From contig CANQJF010000013.1 in NCBI GenBank assembly GCA_947624225.1, positions 1 to 47,881 on the forward strand: a stretch of 47,881 nucleotides of DNA, in the 5' to 3' direction. A program made the position numbers and the translations under genes. Source of the DNA: an uncultured Clostridia bacterium (GTDB lineage Bacteria; Bacillota; Clostridia; Christensenellales; Borkfalkiaceae). The notes beneath the pieces are model-generated. The model saw only the letters and a list, made by a program, of their open reading frames with translations. It was not told the origin of the DNA and made no database searches. Positions 8,501 to 17,049 of this stretch are shown piece after piece; the first letter of the stretch is position 1, and every line of letters begins with the position of its first letter.

Positions 8501-8897
8501 AGCTCGCATAGGTACCGCCGAAAGCATACTCCGCGGGGGCATTCGGCAGGTCGAGCTCGAAGCGATAGGTGGTACCCATGTTCGCGGTTATGCTGTCGGT
8601 ATTGGGAAATGTTGTCTCTCCGTCCGTAAATTCGCGAATGTAGAACGTGCCGACCGAGGAGGTGATGTCCTCGCCCGATTCATCCAAAAATACGAGGTGT
8701 TTTTTGATGTCCCCCAACGAATGGGGCGCGCCGTAATCGAGTTCCACCGTCTTATTGACATAGAATTTGGGCTTGGAATCGCGCCACAGGGGCGTGACGG
8801 TAAACGGATTTGCAATGATCCACGCCGAAGCGCCGACCATGCACAGCATGCTCAGCAGCAGCAAACTCAGGATGACGATGTATTTCTTCTTACTCAC
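5592..8897 (-). CDS. Large exported surface protein with InlB-type B-repeats
   Basis: An 1101-aa exported protein. The start is GTG 8897 with AGGAG 8 bases upstream. Residues 8-30 form a hydrophobic signal/anchor ending GASAWIIANPF, like the A-W ends of SipW-dependent signal peptides in this locus. The middle (about 300-560) is beta-rich and repetitive, rich in G, S, V and N (for example ITLEQGASLSLESG-like units), and may form a beta-helix. About residues 705-965 hold three Listeria-Bacteroides (InlB B) repeats, recognisable by FFEGWYLDEAC, TFFGWYLSES and YYFEGWCAEDGS followed by AKWS. A C-terminal beta domain follows. There is no LPXTG sorting motif and no C-terminal anchor. B-repeat proteins are cell-surface or adhesive proteins; the function here is inferred. 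It is the last large gene of the surface locus. Confidence 0.8.
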   Translation of the reverse strand: MSKKKYIVILSLLLLSMLCMVGASAWIIANPFTVTPLWRDSKPKFYVNKTVELDYGAPHSLGDIKKHLVFLDESGEDITSSVGTFYIREFTDGETTFPNTDSITANMGTTYRFELDLPNAPAEYAFGGTYASYDGAAKALGGIEEGDLRTTALLFKYKTVRLNDEWYTVEDALARVPETVEREEGTKTVAEVTAEGGSKETIAIIEHDTAFAHPDVARAAGYLDADGNPQNNCYSVRGTLLVPYASTAVGFLSTGLMDSETVDDPGTADDDARKSDPVIRANAKTFTQDYGKQEPPAPYEKEPYVTLALPNGVALSVTGRLVVNAIISSSNGNTSRVNGDYYGELTLEQGASLSLESGSTFDCMGFTCGAGELVAKDGASVFEPFNMSGWKGGGETLAVYGAGVFPLAQYTVASLVAKTVFQKGSVYSLRAFVAGTMGDVTYACAEVKFISARSSQGVAPFLQIDGGTVTKEVNETKGKLHFIADGDIFVNNLGLEVMGMQVSTLNRDVPVPGHLEMVINSGTTTIPEGVSLKMLPGANVRIEKGATLVINGKALSYGATNGGEDAEGKLQQGKFRDGSLSYPIPRLAQVYRIKPEFDYTDEKPARVIVNGKLIVRHTETATPTVAAEIESEGGGVADIDSKATLSCIGEDTAEETDNRVVEYGPEGAYKVVLTSKWWNGNETPDTVLPGLWKYIDKHWIGPSSYTVHYHLNNGTLDGEQNDVVTKTVEDDVWSGQMNAFVPATPTREHYFFEGWYLDEACEKDRVEGKAQVKSGEEIHLYAKWSPITYTVYGCIPDEAPRLLGTWTCEQPGLTLAAPDVPAGLTFFGWYLSESATGELLQEINETTVDKVLVKEEQGASVELYLFGRFADAEELVSVTFEYERPADNYPAIESITVKDIPLDWTFAQAGMPAIDLHQYDDELSHEYYFEGWCAEDGSAVSPETVLNRALDQDADGTVTVTAKWSQKYRLTITLARTNKGDNNSKAYAYVLGFELVYGDHPPVKETYDSKADRTDSTEHSQEYTFWFKPGESFNLRFFYDGGEYNPDVEETTEPKGGEILIENIDGNYSYKYTAAFRVNSGGVFTFAHVQTLTGGKEQTAS

Positions 8898-8962
8898 AAT
8901 GCACTCCTAATTGAACGAAAAAACGAAGTCCGCCTGCCTCCTCCCATGGGAGGATTTTTCTC

Positions 8963-9013
8963 GGCTTCCCCTTTGGGGAAGCTCCCGCAAAGCGGGTGAT
9001 GAGGCCACCTCAT
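8963..9013. repeat. Dispersed hairpin-rich repeat, copy A
   Basis: A 51-base segment almost identical to 22319-22369 (three differences). It contains CTTCCCC/GGGGAAG and CCCGC/GCGGG hairpins. It fills most of the 199-base gap between two surface-protein genes, a gap that otherwise shows no coding potential. Confidence 0.8.
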
Positions 9014-9096
9014 CCGTCTCACTCCGTTCGACACCTTCCCCAAAGGGGAAAGCAAAGGCTCGACCATGCTTTGGTCGTCCCACCTACCTATTGCGA

Positions 9097-9756
9097 TCAC
9101 GAGCGGATGGCGATGCCGAAAGAGAACTCTGCCCCGCGCTCCTGCCCGTTTTGGGAATCGTAAAAGACTTCATAGATGTCTCGCGTGTAGTCGGCTTGGG
9201 TGGAGACAAAGGTGTATTCGAGGGTAAAACTCGCCCTGCCCGCCCCGGAGGAGTCCCCCACGGAGGGGTCCAAAGAGAAGCTCGCCCAATAGACGTCCCC
9301 CTCCTCCGCGAGTTGGCCGCGCACGTTCGAAATGTGCGCGCGGTCGGCACACGAGACGCCCCGAACGGACGCGAGCGGCGAAAAATTTTCCGTCCCCGTG
9401 AGCCTGAGCGAGACGGAGATGCCGAGCGCTTCTCCCCCGCTCAAACGGGCGCATTTTTCAAGATCTGCCGTGATGATTACGGACATGGTACCCTCGTAGC
9501 TCGTCTTGGAGACCTTACCCTCCTTGTCTAAAAGGGCAAAGCCGTCGGGCGTGTAGACGAGCGGGGAGACGTCTTTGTTCTCGTCCGCGATGAAGAGATA
9601 CTCATCGCTGAAATAGACGTGCTCGGCCTCTATCCCGCCCGCCAGCGAATCGTAGAGCGGTCCCTGTTGGGTGATCACCCAATTGGCGAAACCCATGCTC
9701 ATCACCGCGCAGCAGGAGAATACCGCAACGATGCAAAGTTTTGATTTGATCCGCAT
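9097..9756 (-). CDS. Exported protein with SipW-type signal peptide
   Basis: A 219-aa protein starting at ATG 9756 with GGAGGAG upstream. Residues 1-25 form a signal peptide ending MGFANWVITQQ, the same A-N-W end as the 273-aa protein at 20676 (GFASWVIS). The mature part is beta-rich: GTMSVIITADLEKCARLSGG, ISVSLRLTGTENF, ASFTLEYTFVS. This is consistent with a TasA/camelysin-like beta-sandwich, although sequence similarity is too weak to be sure. It sits 20 bases after the lipoprotein gene in the same direction. It is probably a secreted substrate of one of the two SipW-like peptidases encoded upstream and a minor component of the surface structure. Confidence 0.65.
   Translation of the reverse strand: MRIKSKLCIVAVFSCCAVMSMGFANWVITQQGPLYDSLAGGIEAEHVYFSDEYLFIADENKDVSPLVYTPDGFALLDKEGKVSKTSYEGTMSVIITADLEKCARLSGGEALGISVSLRLTGTENFSPLASVRGVSCADRAHISNVRGQLAEEGDVYWASFSLDPSVGDSSGAGRASFTLEYTFVSTQADYTRDIYEVFYDSQNGQERGAEFSFGIAIRS
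9480..9490 (+). other. Over-represented polar word CGGACATGG (one of nine sites)
   Basis: CGGACATGG starts near 9480, 14126, 19236, 21701, 28432, 30088, 32444 and 44346 on the plus strand and ends near 18226 on the minus strand. Five of the nine extend to CGGACATGGTA and three to CGGACATGGGT. The sites lie in genes of both orientations and in different reading frames, so the word is conserved as DNA, not as a protein motif. Near-matches occur at about 25036 (CGGGCATGGGTG) and 47127 (CCGACATGGTAG). Confidence 0.6.
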
Positions 9757-9776
9757 AGCGTCTCCTCCGTAAGCTG

Positions 9777-10889
9777 TCAGGCCTGCTCCCAGCGGGGATA
9801 GAGGTCGAGATCGGAGAGGACGGGCGTGAGATCGGTGAAGTGCCCCGAATTGGGGTCGGGCTCCTCCCCGGGCGCGACGGCTTTCGTATACCAGCCGAGA
9901 AAGCGCTGCCCCGGCCTTTCCACCTTGGGCAGTTCCAGCCCCTTGGCGGCAAAGTTATACCCATGCTCGATCTGCACGGGGAAAGTGCTCTCCTCCTCGG
10001 TCTGCAAATGGAACGTCACGGTGTGTTTTCGGGTGGAGAAGCTCGAAAAATCCGCAATGATCTCCCATTGCAACTCGTCCACCTTGTGGTAGATGCGGCA
10101 GGAGGCCTCGTCGAAGTAAAAATCCCCGATGTGATAGGAGGAATCCCCCGGCTGCCCTCTGCCGACATACCAGCGGTTGGCGCGCCCGATTTCGAGGTCT
10201 TGCGAGCCGCCGTCGTCATAGTAGATGCGGAGGGTGAAGCTGTCCTCCGAGGCGTCCTCCTCGCACCCGATCTCGCGGATGCCCCTGCCCTTGGGGATGG
10301 TGACGGTGCTGTTTTCCAGCTCATATTCCTCCCAAGCGCCCTGCTCGGCGCGATATCGCTCGTAAAAGATGTGGACGACGATGTTGCCCTCCTCGTCCTC
10401 GTCCCACGCGACGCGGGAGATCCTGTCCCCGTCTAAGCCGTCCCGCCCGGGGCGGAGCGTCATGACGGCGGGTTGGCTGCCGTCCGAATAGCGGATGGTC
10501 ACGGTGACGAAGTTGGTCTCGGGATCGGTCTCGGAGGAGATGTCCGTGATGTATCTGCCGCAGGGGATGGTAAAGACGTAGGGCGGCATGGAGACGTCGG
10601 TATACTCCACCGTGACGGTGACCGAGCCGTCGGCATTGGTAAGAGCGCCCACGCTCCGGATGCCGTTCCCCTCCTCCCCCGCCGCGGGGTCGGGGAGGAA
10701 GAACGTGCTCTCGGGGGAGCCGTCGGCATATTGGATGACGATCTCGATGCCCGTGTCGTCCGCGCTCCGACGGCTGAAAATATTCTCGATGGCGCGCGTC
10801 TGTTCCGCGTCAAAAAATGTGCATCCGACAGAAAAGAGCATAACCATGCCCGCGATGAGCGCGCAGAAAAATTTTTTTAAGCTCCTCAT
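9777..10889 (-). CDS. Surface lipoprotein with repeated beta units and one B-repeat
   Basis: A 370-aa lipoprotein: the signal peptide ends in the lipobox FSVGC with the acylated Cys at residue 23. Residues about 45-260 hold repeated units of the form 'V.I.YxDGS ... TIPxGRyI' (IEIVIQYADGSPE, VTVTIRYSDGSQPA, LRIYYDDGGSQD), suggesting tandem small beta modules. The C-terminal 75 residues form an InlB-type B-repeat ending RFLGWYTKAV ... LYPRWEQA. The start overlaps the stop of the preceding beta-helix gene (ATGA), indicating translational coupling. It would be anchored on the outer face of the membrane and could tether or nucleate the B-repeat proteins of this locus. That role is inferred from context only. 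Confidence 0.75.
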   Translation of the reverse strand: MRSLKKFFCALIAGMVMLFSVGCTFFDAEQTRAIENIFSRRSADDTGIEIVIQYADGSPESTFFLPDPAAGEEGNGIRSVGALTNADGSVTVTVEYTDVSMPPYVFTIPCGRYITDISSETDPETNFVTVTIRYSDGSQPAVMTLRPGRDGLDGDRISRVAWDEDEEGNIVVHIFYERYRAEQGAWEEYELENSTVTIPKGRGIREIGCEEDASEDSFTLRIYYDDGGSQDLEIGRANRWYVGRGQPGDSSYHIGDFYFDEASCRIYHKVDELQWEIIADFSSFSTRKHTVTFHLQTEEESTFPVQIEHGYNFAAKGLELPKVERPGQRFLGWYTKAVAPGEEPDPNSGHFTDLTPVLSDLDLYPRWEQA

Positions 10890-13414
10890 AAATTCTCCTT
10901 TGCTTTCAAGAGATCCCGATAATCGGGCACGAGCGGCGTGCCGGTTGCGGCGTCGAACACGCCCTCGGGATCGTTTCCGAAGCGGAATTTGAAGGGCTCA
11001 TAGCCCATGACCGTCGTCACCGTCTTGGTGAGCACCTCTTTCATAAAGCGCATGAAGTTTGGCTGTGAGACGACGGCGTGCAGGCCTCCCCCGCTCGCGA
11101 GCCCCGAGAGGTCGAGCGCCGTGGTCAGATTTAAATAACTGTCGAGCAGGTCCACGTCGATGGACTCCGTGAGCCCGCCCGCGGTGAGACCGTTCACCGT
11201 GACAGAGGACAAGTTTCTGCCGCCGCCATAGAACGCGACGGGAATGTTGATATACTGCTCCCCGCCGATGTCGAAGATGACGCCCTGTTCGCGCGCGCGG
11301 GCAGTCAGGATCTCTTTGAGCGGGAAGATGTCGTCGATGGTGATGTCATACTCCTTGTCGAGCAGGTTTTTGACGATGTCCGAGATGTTCTGGTCGATGA
11401 GGCCGGAGATGTCCCACGCGCCGAGCGTCTTGTAGTCGAAGAACCGGGTGTTGCCCGAGAGGTTGACGCTGACGGGATAGGAGGCGCCCGAGAGATTCAT
11501 TTCGAGCGCGTCGAAGCCGGGCATGACCTCATCCAGCATGCCGCCGAGGATGGACAGCACGGCGGAGAGCATGGAGGGGGCGCGGTTGTATAAAAACGGG
11601 CCGTTGAACAGCGTCTCCACACCGATGGCGGCGATCCCGCTCCGATAGAAGATGGTGTCGCGGATCTCCGTGGAACCGTCGAGATCGTCCGCCGCGATCC
11701 TGTCCTCGCAATTGAGCCCCCTTTGCAGGGAGTGCAGCGCCGTTTTCATGGCGTCCTTGGAATAAGCCGTCGGCTTGCCGCTCAAAAGCCCGCCGATGTC
11801 GAACTCGGGGTAGCCCGTCGTGAACAGGCTGAGACTTTGGTCCCCCGCCCCGCCTTTCCCCAAATAGGAAGAGAGCGTCGAGGAGACCGTCTTGCCGTCG
11901 AGGGTCGTGAACGGATGCTGTCTCGCGTCCCCCTGCCCGTTCTTCTCATAGCGGTTGCTCCCCACCATGAGCAGGAAGTTGCGCGCCGTGCTCAGGATGC
12001 AATTGTCGACCGTCACATGTTCGGAGGAATAGCTTCGCATGACCGTCTTTCCGTTGGAGAGCACGGAATTCTTCACCGTGACGTTGTCGCCGTGCACTTC
12101 GAGCACGGTCCCCGCATAGTGGAGGTTTTGCACGATGAGGCCGAAATCACAGTTCTTCACCTTTACGTCGTTGACCGTGATGTTGTTGCCGTCGATATAG
12201 AGGCCGACGTTGTCCTGCCCGAACGCGGTGACGAGCGGCTTGCTCCCGTTGGGGTCGCCGAGCATGTAGAATGGCTTGGGGCCGCGGAACAGATCCCCCG
12301 GGCCGGGGTAGTAGGTGTCGTAGGAGTTGCCCGAGGCGTCGGTCGTGGTGGAATAGGAGGTCGGAAAACACAGGTTGTGCAAATTGAGCGTGTATCCGTT
12401 TCCATAGAAGTCTTTGCGGATGCGAAGTCCCGCGAGGATCTCGTCGCTGACCGCACTGTATTGGGCATGGGTGGCAGCAAATGCGTTCCACTGCTCCATG
12501 AACTCGTTGTTCCACGTGGTGCGGAAGCGATAGACTTCGTCCGCAAACGCAAACCCGTTCCCCCGCTCCGTGCCGAACAGCGCCACGTTGGAGGAGGCCG
12601 CCGCGGCGAAGTTGGCACTGGATTCGAAATGCTTCCTCAAAACCGCGATCTCCCCCGTCTCCGAGCGGTTGGTGCAATTGAGCAGGTCATCATAAGTATA
12701 GACGTTGACGCCCCCCTCGACGACCTCGAAAGAAAGCTCGGCGGTGAGGCCGTCTTTGCCGCTGAATGCCGCGGTGGCCTTGCCCGCCCCGTGCACGGCA
12801 ATGGTCTCCCCGGCGAGATCGACGGTGAGATTGGAGGAAGTGCGCGCCGCGTCCACCTTGATGTCCCCGCGCAGGGACTCGTCGGACAGCGTGAGATCAA
12901 ATTGGATGACGGCGGGCTTTTTGATGCCGTTTTCCCAATCGTATTGGCCGTAATAGACTGTCTCGTCGACATTTTGGCCCGACCCGTCCACCGCGGTGTT
13001 GACGGCAAAGGCGCTTCCGCTGTATAGGATCCCCGTCATGCGCCGCGGGGTGACGTTGCCCTTTTCCGTCGAGCAGGTGATCGTCACCCTGCCCACCGTT
13101 GCGGCGCGGAGGAACCACTGCCCGACGCCCGCTTCATAGACATCGGCATGGGCCTCTTCGGCACCGTCGGCATTCTCCACTGTCCACACGATGCGGTTGC
13201 CCTCGCTCGCGGGGTAGCGGCTGTCCGCCACCACGCCCTCCGCCGCCAACGGGATCTGCTTGCCCACCTCGAACAGCTCGTTTTCGCGGTAGGCCCAATC
13301 GATGCGGATGATGTCGTTGTCGATGAGGTTGAATGCCGCACGGATGGTGACCACGCCGAACAGCGCAACGAGAAAGGGAATGATGAGAAGAATGGCAAGA
13401 TTTTTCTTTTTCAT
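10886..13414 (-). CDS. Exported protein with right-handed beta-helix region
   Basis: An 842-aa protein. Residues 6-26 form an N-terminal membrane segment or uncleaved signal. Residues about 405-500 show parallel beta-helix type repetition (NITVNDVKVKNCDFGLIV, DNVTVKNSVLSNGKTVM, EHVTVDNCILSTARNF), as in pectate-lyase-fold proteins. No catalytic residues of a lyase or hydrolase can be assigned. The start ATG 13414 follows GGAGGTGG and lies 1 base after the permease stop, so it is coupled to the ABC exporter genes; it overlaps the downstream lipoprotein gene. The N-terminal part (30-250) is beta-rich and unrecognised. It is likely a structural or adhesive cell-surface protein, perhaps exported or matured with help from the adjacent transporter. 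Confidence 0.65.
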   Translation of the reverse strand: MKKKNLAILLIIPFLVALFGVVTIRAAFNLIDNDIIRIDWAYRENELFEVGKQIPLAAEGVVADSRYPASEGNRIVWTVENADGAEEAHADVYEAGVGQWFLRAATVGRVTITCSTEKGNVTPRRMTGILYSGSAFAVNTAVDGSGQNVDETVYYGQYDWENGIKKPAVIQFDLTLSDESLRGDIKVDAARTSSNLTVDLAGETIAVHGAGKATAAFSGKDGLTAELSFEVVEGGVNVYTYDDLLNCTNRSETGEIAVLRKHFESSANFAAAASSNVALFGTERGNGFAFADEVYRFRTTWNNEFMEQWNAFAATHAQYSAVSDEILAGLRIRKDFYGNGYTLNLHNLCFPTSYSTTTDASGNSYDTYYPGPGDLFRGPKPFYMLGDPNGSKPLVTAFGQDNVGLYIDGNNITVNDVKVKNCDFGLIVQNLHYAGTVLEVHGDNVTVKNSVLSNGKTVMRSYSSEHVTVDNCILSTARNFLLMVGSNRYEKNGQGDARQHPFTTLDGKTVSSTLSSYLGKGGAGDQSLSLFTTGYPEFDIGGLLSGKPTAYSKDAMKTALHSLQRGLNCEDRIAADDLDGSTEIRDTIFYRSGIAAIGVETLFNGPFLYNRAPSMLSAVLSILGGMLDEVMPGFDALEMNLSGASYPVSVNLSGNTRFFDYKTLGAWDISGLIDQNISDIVKNLLDKEYDITIDDIFPLKEILTARAREQGVIFDIGGEQYINIPVAFYGGGRNLSSVTVNGLTAGGLTESIDVDLLDSYLNLTTALDLSGLASGGGLHAVVSQPNFMRFMKEVLTKTVTTVMGYEPFKFRFGNDPEGVFDAATGTPLVPDYRDLLKAKENL

Positions 13415-13415
13415 G

Positions 13416-15008
13416 TCAGTTCACCACCTCCAATTCGTCAAAGAGACGGAGGATGCGCGCCCGAAAGCCGATTGCCCACGGCAACCCGCTCGCGAGGATG
13501 AGCGCGAGACCGATGAGGTAGACGGCATAGAGCGCCAGCCCGAAGTAAGAGGCAAGGATCATGCCCGCGGAGTAAAAGATGGGCAGCATGTACGAGAACG
13601 TCGACGAAAAAAAGTAGCTGCGCGCGCGGTTTTGCCTGATTTTCAGCTCCTCATAGAGGGAGATCATGCTGAAAATAATTTGGATGAGCACGGCCAGCAC
13701 GAAGCCCGCGAGCGCCGTCCAGACCGAGACCGTTCCAAAGGCGAGCAAGACGAGGTAGGTGACAAACACGGACGCGCACACAAAGATGAGAGGCAGCGCC
13801 ACCTTCACCCCCAGCTGCAACAGGATGCTCACGGGCATGCACTTGATGAGGCGGATGTTCTTTGCCTCTCCCGCGATGTAGTTGTTCGCCCCCTGCGCGA
13901 TGATGAGGCCGATCAGGATGACGAGCAGTATATCGATGACGGGCAGAAAGTTGGGCAGGAGCGCAACGTAATAGGCAAAGATGCCCGAGGTGAAGATGGT
14001 GTTGAGGGAGGAGACGATGAGGTAGACCAAAAACGGTTGGACGACCAGCAGTCCCGTAAAGGAAAAGAGATTGTCCGAATCCCGAAAGAGCAGGATGAAT
14101 TCTTTCTTTACGAGAGCCCTCTTCGCGGACATGGGTATGGGATCTGCCGTCTTGCGTGCTTCATGCGAATGGAAACGGACAAAGCGGAGACGCCGATAGG
14201 AGAGGATGCAGAGGGCCGCGCCCAGGGCGAGGATCCCCATTGCCACGGGGAGATAGATGACAAGCTCGTTGATACTCTTCAAAAAGAAGATGTCCACGAG
14301 CCAGACGACGGGGATCATATAGTTGCGGGCGCCGATCATTGCGCGGATGTTGTCGGCGCTCAACAGCGCGTCGAAGTTGTTGGAGGCGACGAGCGTCACA
14401 AAGACATCGAGCACGCGGCTGTAAACATAGCACAGCCCGAAGATGACGACGACGGCCGTGAAGAACTGCACGAGAGGATGCTTTTTGAGAAAATCCCCGA
14501 GCAGCTTGTAGGGATAGACGAGGAGCAGCGCCACGCCGCATTCGAACGGGAACGCGAGCACGGGGTAAAAGAGCCCGAGGTAGTAGAGCGCATTGCCGCG
14601 GTGGAACACGGCGGCATAGGAGGCAATGACAGGATAGGTAAACATGAGCCCCGTGCCGTATTGCATCAAAAAGAGCAAGATGAGTTTGGAGAAGATGATG
14701 CGGCTGCTCCTCACGGGCATCATTGAGAGATTGCTCGCGTCCTTTTCGTTGAAGAAGAGCTTTTTGGCCTGCGTCAGGCACACGAAGATCATGAGCACCG
14801 ACACGGCGAACAGCGCAACGGACAGAAATGCGAGCGGCGCGTTGACATAGGAGGCCAGCCGGGTGAGCACCTGAAAGACGATGAACGTCTCGACGGCGAT
14901 GAAGAAAGCGAGCAGGAGCACGCTGATGAGGTAGGAAAGCAGCCGCCATTTTCCCGTCTTTCCGCTCGCGAACAGGAGCTTGAAATCTTTATAGAGCAGT
15001 GTCAGCAT
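13416..15008 (-). CDS. ABC transporter permease (about 12 membrane segments)
   Basis: A 530-aa integral membrane protein, ATG 15008 after GGAGGATAGG. Two halves of about six hydrophobic segments each are separated by a cytoplasmic region near residues 270-305 (SYRRLRFVRFHSHEARK). The N-terminal YKDFKLLFASGK and the central LVKKEFILLFRDSDN resemble the cytoplasmic 'coupling' starts of ABC-2 type permeases, so each half looks like an ABC-2 unit. It is paired with the ATPase gene 1 base upstream. The substrate is unknown; the position between the DUF2357 gene and the beta-helix protein gene suggests export of a component needed for surface assembly. Confidence 0.75.
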   Translation of the reverse strand: MLTLLYKDFKLLFASGKTGKWRLLSYLISVLLLAFFIAVETFIVFQVLTRLASYVNAPLAFLSVALFAVSVLMIFVCLTQAKKLFFNEKDASNLSMMPVRSSRIIFSKLILLFLMQYGTGLMFTYPVIASYAAVFHRGNALYYLGLFYPVLAFPFECGVALLLVYPYKLLGDFLKKHPLVQFFTAVVVIFGLCYVYSRVLDVFVTLVASNNFDALLSADNIRAMIGARNYMIPVVWLVDIFFLKSINELVIYLPVAMGILALGAALCILSYRRLRFVRFHSHEARKTADPIPMSAKRALVKKEFILLFRDSDNLFSFTGLLVVQPFLVYLIVSSLNTIFTSGIFAYYVALLPNFLPVIDILLVILIGLIIAQGANNYIAGEAKNIRLIKCMPVSILLQLGVKVALPLIFVCASVFVTYLVLLAFGTVSVWTALAGFVLAVLIQIIFSMISLYEELKIRQNRARSYFFSSTFSYMLPIFYSAGMILASYFGLALYAVYLIGLALILASGLPWAIGFRARILRLFDELEVVN

Positions 15009-15009
15009 C

Positions 15010-15759
15010 CTATCCTCCGTACGTCTCCACAAACACACGGGCAAGGCGGAGGCGGAGATTGGGCGTCTTGTTGAGGTCATAGAGGGCGGCGACGACGCCG
15101 TTGTTCACGATTGCCACCCGATCGCACAGCTTGGAGACCAGCTCGATGTTGTGGGAGGTGACAAAGACCGTCTTGCCGTGGTCGGCATATTCACGCATCA
15201 TCTTTTTGAGCTCCTCCACGGCCATGATGTCGAGGCCGACGGTCGGCTCGTCGAGAATCCAGATGTCGGGATTGTGCAACAGGCTCGCGACGAGGCAGAG
15301 CTTTTGCTTCATGCCGTGGGAGTAGCCCGAGATGGGCAGTTTGAGGTCGCTCTCCTGAAAGGAGAGCCGCCCGATGAGGTATTCGAAATTGGCCTTGAAT
15401 TGCTTCTCCCCCACCCCATAGACGCTGGCGATAAATTCGAGGTAGTCATAGCCCGTCATGATCTCATAACAAGTGGGCTCGGAGGCGACATAGCCGAAGC
15501 TCCGCTTGGCCTCCAAGCTGTCGCTCACGATATCGTGGCCGTTCAGCGTGATGGAGCCGCTGTTGAACTTCTTGACCCCGATCATGCAGTCGATGGTCGT
15601 CGACTTGCCGATGCCGTTTCTGCCGATAAAGCCGAACAGCTCGCCGCGATACACGTCGAGATCGATGCCCTTTAAAACTTGCTTCTTGCCGTAGGACTTA
15701 TGGAGTTCTTTGATCGAGACGGCGATCTCGCCGCGCTCTTGCATGGCTATTTGCGTCAT
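15010..15759 (-). CDS. ABC transporter ATP-binding protein
   Basis: A 249-aa ABC ATPase. Walker A GRNGIGKST is at residues 46-54, a signature variant YSHGMKQKL replaces the canonical LSGGQ, Walker B is ILDEPTVGLD, and the H-loop is in VTSHNIE. The family layout matches single-domain ATPases that partner with ABC-2 permeases. Start ATG 15759 overlaps the upstream stop by the ATGA arrangement, so translation is coupled to the DUF2357-like gene; longer in-frame starts lack a ribosome-binding site. With the 530-aa permease it forms an exporter embedded in the surface locus. Confidence 0.85.
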   Translation of the reverse strand: MTQIAMQERGEIAVSIKELHKSYGKKQVLKGIDLDVYRGELFGFIGRNGIGKSTTIDCMIGVKKFNSGSITLNGHDIVSDSLEAKRSFGYVASEPTCYEIMTGYDYLEFIASVYGVGEKQFKANFEYLIGRLSFQESDLKLPISGYSHGMKQKLCLVASLLHNPDIWILDEPTVGLDIMAVEELKKMMREYADHGKTVFVTSHNIELVSKLCDRVAIVNNGVVAALYDLNKTPNLRLRLARVFVETYGG

Positions 15760-17048
15760 GGTTTTCTCAATTTGGGGAACCAGATCCCCTCTCCGAGGAA
15801 GATGTATTCCGTCTTGCAGGCGGCACAACGGAAGCGGTCTCGCTCGGCCGAGACATCTCTTCCGCCGCATGCAGGGCAGTGCGTTTCATAGATTTGCCTG
15901 CTCCCCTTTTGCAGCCGCGTCTTGTCTTTGAGATAGTGAAGAAGCAGCCCGTTCTCGTCCGTCCCGCGCATGCCGAGCGGCTGCACAGCGTCCTCGACAT
16001 AGGCAACGTCCCAAAGGTTTACGGCATCCACAGCCGCACCGCTTGCCCGAAGCCTTTCAAGCTCCTTTCCCGTTTGCGAAAAATCCAGCGTCGGGTCAAA
16101 GACGAGAAGATTGCGCGCCGCGTGGCCCCCCTCGGCCGCCTTGGGCCTCACGAGCACATACACCCCGCCGTATTCCTCCACCCGTTCGAGCGCGACGAAA
16201 AAGTTTGCGTTTTCAAACGTCATGGGCAGCATTTGTAACGCCTCGTCGCAGACATGGTCCTCTCCGATGAGCTCATACCCCAGCGTTTTGAGGGCGAGCA
16301 GGAGGCGGGTAGAAAAGTAGACGGCCATGTCGTCCGCACGCGCTTCGTCGCCCGCATAGGTCATGTTCCGAAGATAGAACCGGTAGCATGCCCCGTAGGC
16401 GCGGTCGTGCTTGAAGAGGTTGGTCGCCTCCACGCGCGCAAACCGCGTGTTGCTCTTGGAGACGATGCGGTAGAATTGGGTAGCGCGGATGCGCCGAAGT
16501 TTTTTGGAGAGTGCCCCGAGCCCACGGTAGAGCGCCTCCAATTGCGAATGCTCCTCGGTGAGCGTCCCCCGCCGCACCGTGCCGATCAGCGTATCCAGCG
16601 CCTTGGTGTCGCTCGCAAGCTGTGCGGAGATCGCGTCGAGCAGGTGCACGATGAACCTGTTCTCATAGTTCGCGAGCTCGTCGACGTTGTGAAAATAATA
16701 GACCTCCGAGGGCGTCATGATGCCGCGCTTTTCTTTCCAGAGCTTTTGGTCGCGCACGGTGTCCGAGAACATCTCGGGCGTGATGCCGTAGGCCTGCTCG
16801 GCGCGGACGATGACCGTCTCGCGGGCATTGAGGATGTGTGGGTGCACGATGATCGTCGTGATCACGCTCAAAATGCGGTCGACCTCCTGCAAGAAATCGA
16901 GCTCATTTCGGAGGGACGCGCCTTGCAGCGAGAGCGGCGCGAGTGCGTCTATGCCCCCGTAATACGACGCGGCGTCGGGATGTGCCTCGGCATAGGCGGT
17001 GATGTGCCCGACGGCCGACTTCAAAAGCGCTTCTTGACAGTGGATCAT
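15756..17048 (-). CDS. DUF2357-like protein with C-terminal zinc ribbon, partner of AAA+ ATPase
   Basis: A 430-aa protein. The N-terminal and central region matches DUF2357-type proteins: LRNELDFLQEVDRILSVITT, a TVRDQKLWKEKRGIMTPSEV block and VDELANYENRFIVHLLDAI. The last 45 residues contain CPACGGRDVS ... FRCAACKTEYIF, a two-CxxC zinc ribbon. DUF2357 proteins are commonly encoded beside McrB-like AAA+ ATPases and have been compared with McrC-type nucleases. I cannot identify a clear PD-(D/E)XK catalytic set here. The start used is ATG 17048, which abuts the AAA+ stop (1 base apart); its ribosome-binding site is weak, consistent with coupling. Placement in a surface-protein operon is unusual. 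Confidence 0.6.
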   Translation of the reverse strand: MIHCQEALLKSAVGHITAYAEAHPDAASYYGGIDALAPLSLQGASLRNELDFLQEVDRILSVITTIIVHPHILNARETVIVRAEQAYGITPEMFSDTVRDQKLWKEKRGIMTPSEVYYFHNVDELANYENRFIVHLLDAISAQLASDTKALDTLIGTVRRGTLTEEHSQLEALYRGLGALSKKLRRIRATQFYRIVSKSNTRFARVEATNLFKHDRAYGACYRFYLRNMTYAGDEARADDMAVYFSTRLLLALKTLGYELIGEDHVCDEALQMLPMTFENANFFVALERVEEYGGVYVLVRPKAAEGGHAARNLLVFDPTLDFSQTGKELERLRASGAAVDAVNLWDVAYVEDAVQPLGMRGTDENGLLLHYLKDKTRLQKGSRQIYETHCPACGGRDVSAERDRFRCAACKTEYIFLGEGIWFPKLRKP

Positions 17049-17049
17049 A

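Noticed and set aside
13302-14726. A 474-codon plus-strand frame rich in D, E, R and H
   Set aside because: It is antisense to the ABC permease; the charged composition is the complement of hydrophobic codons.
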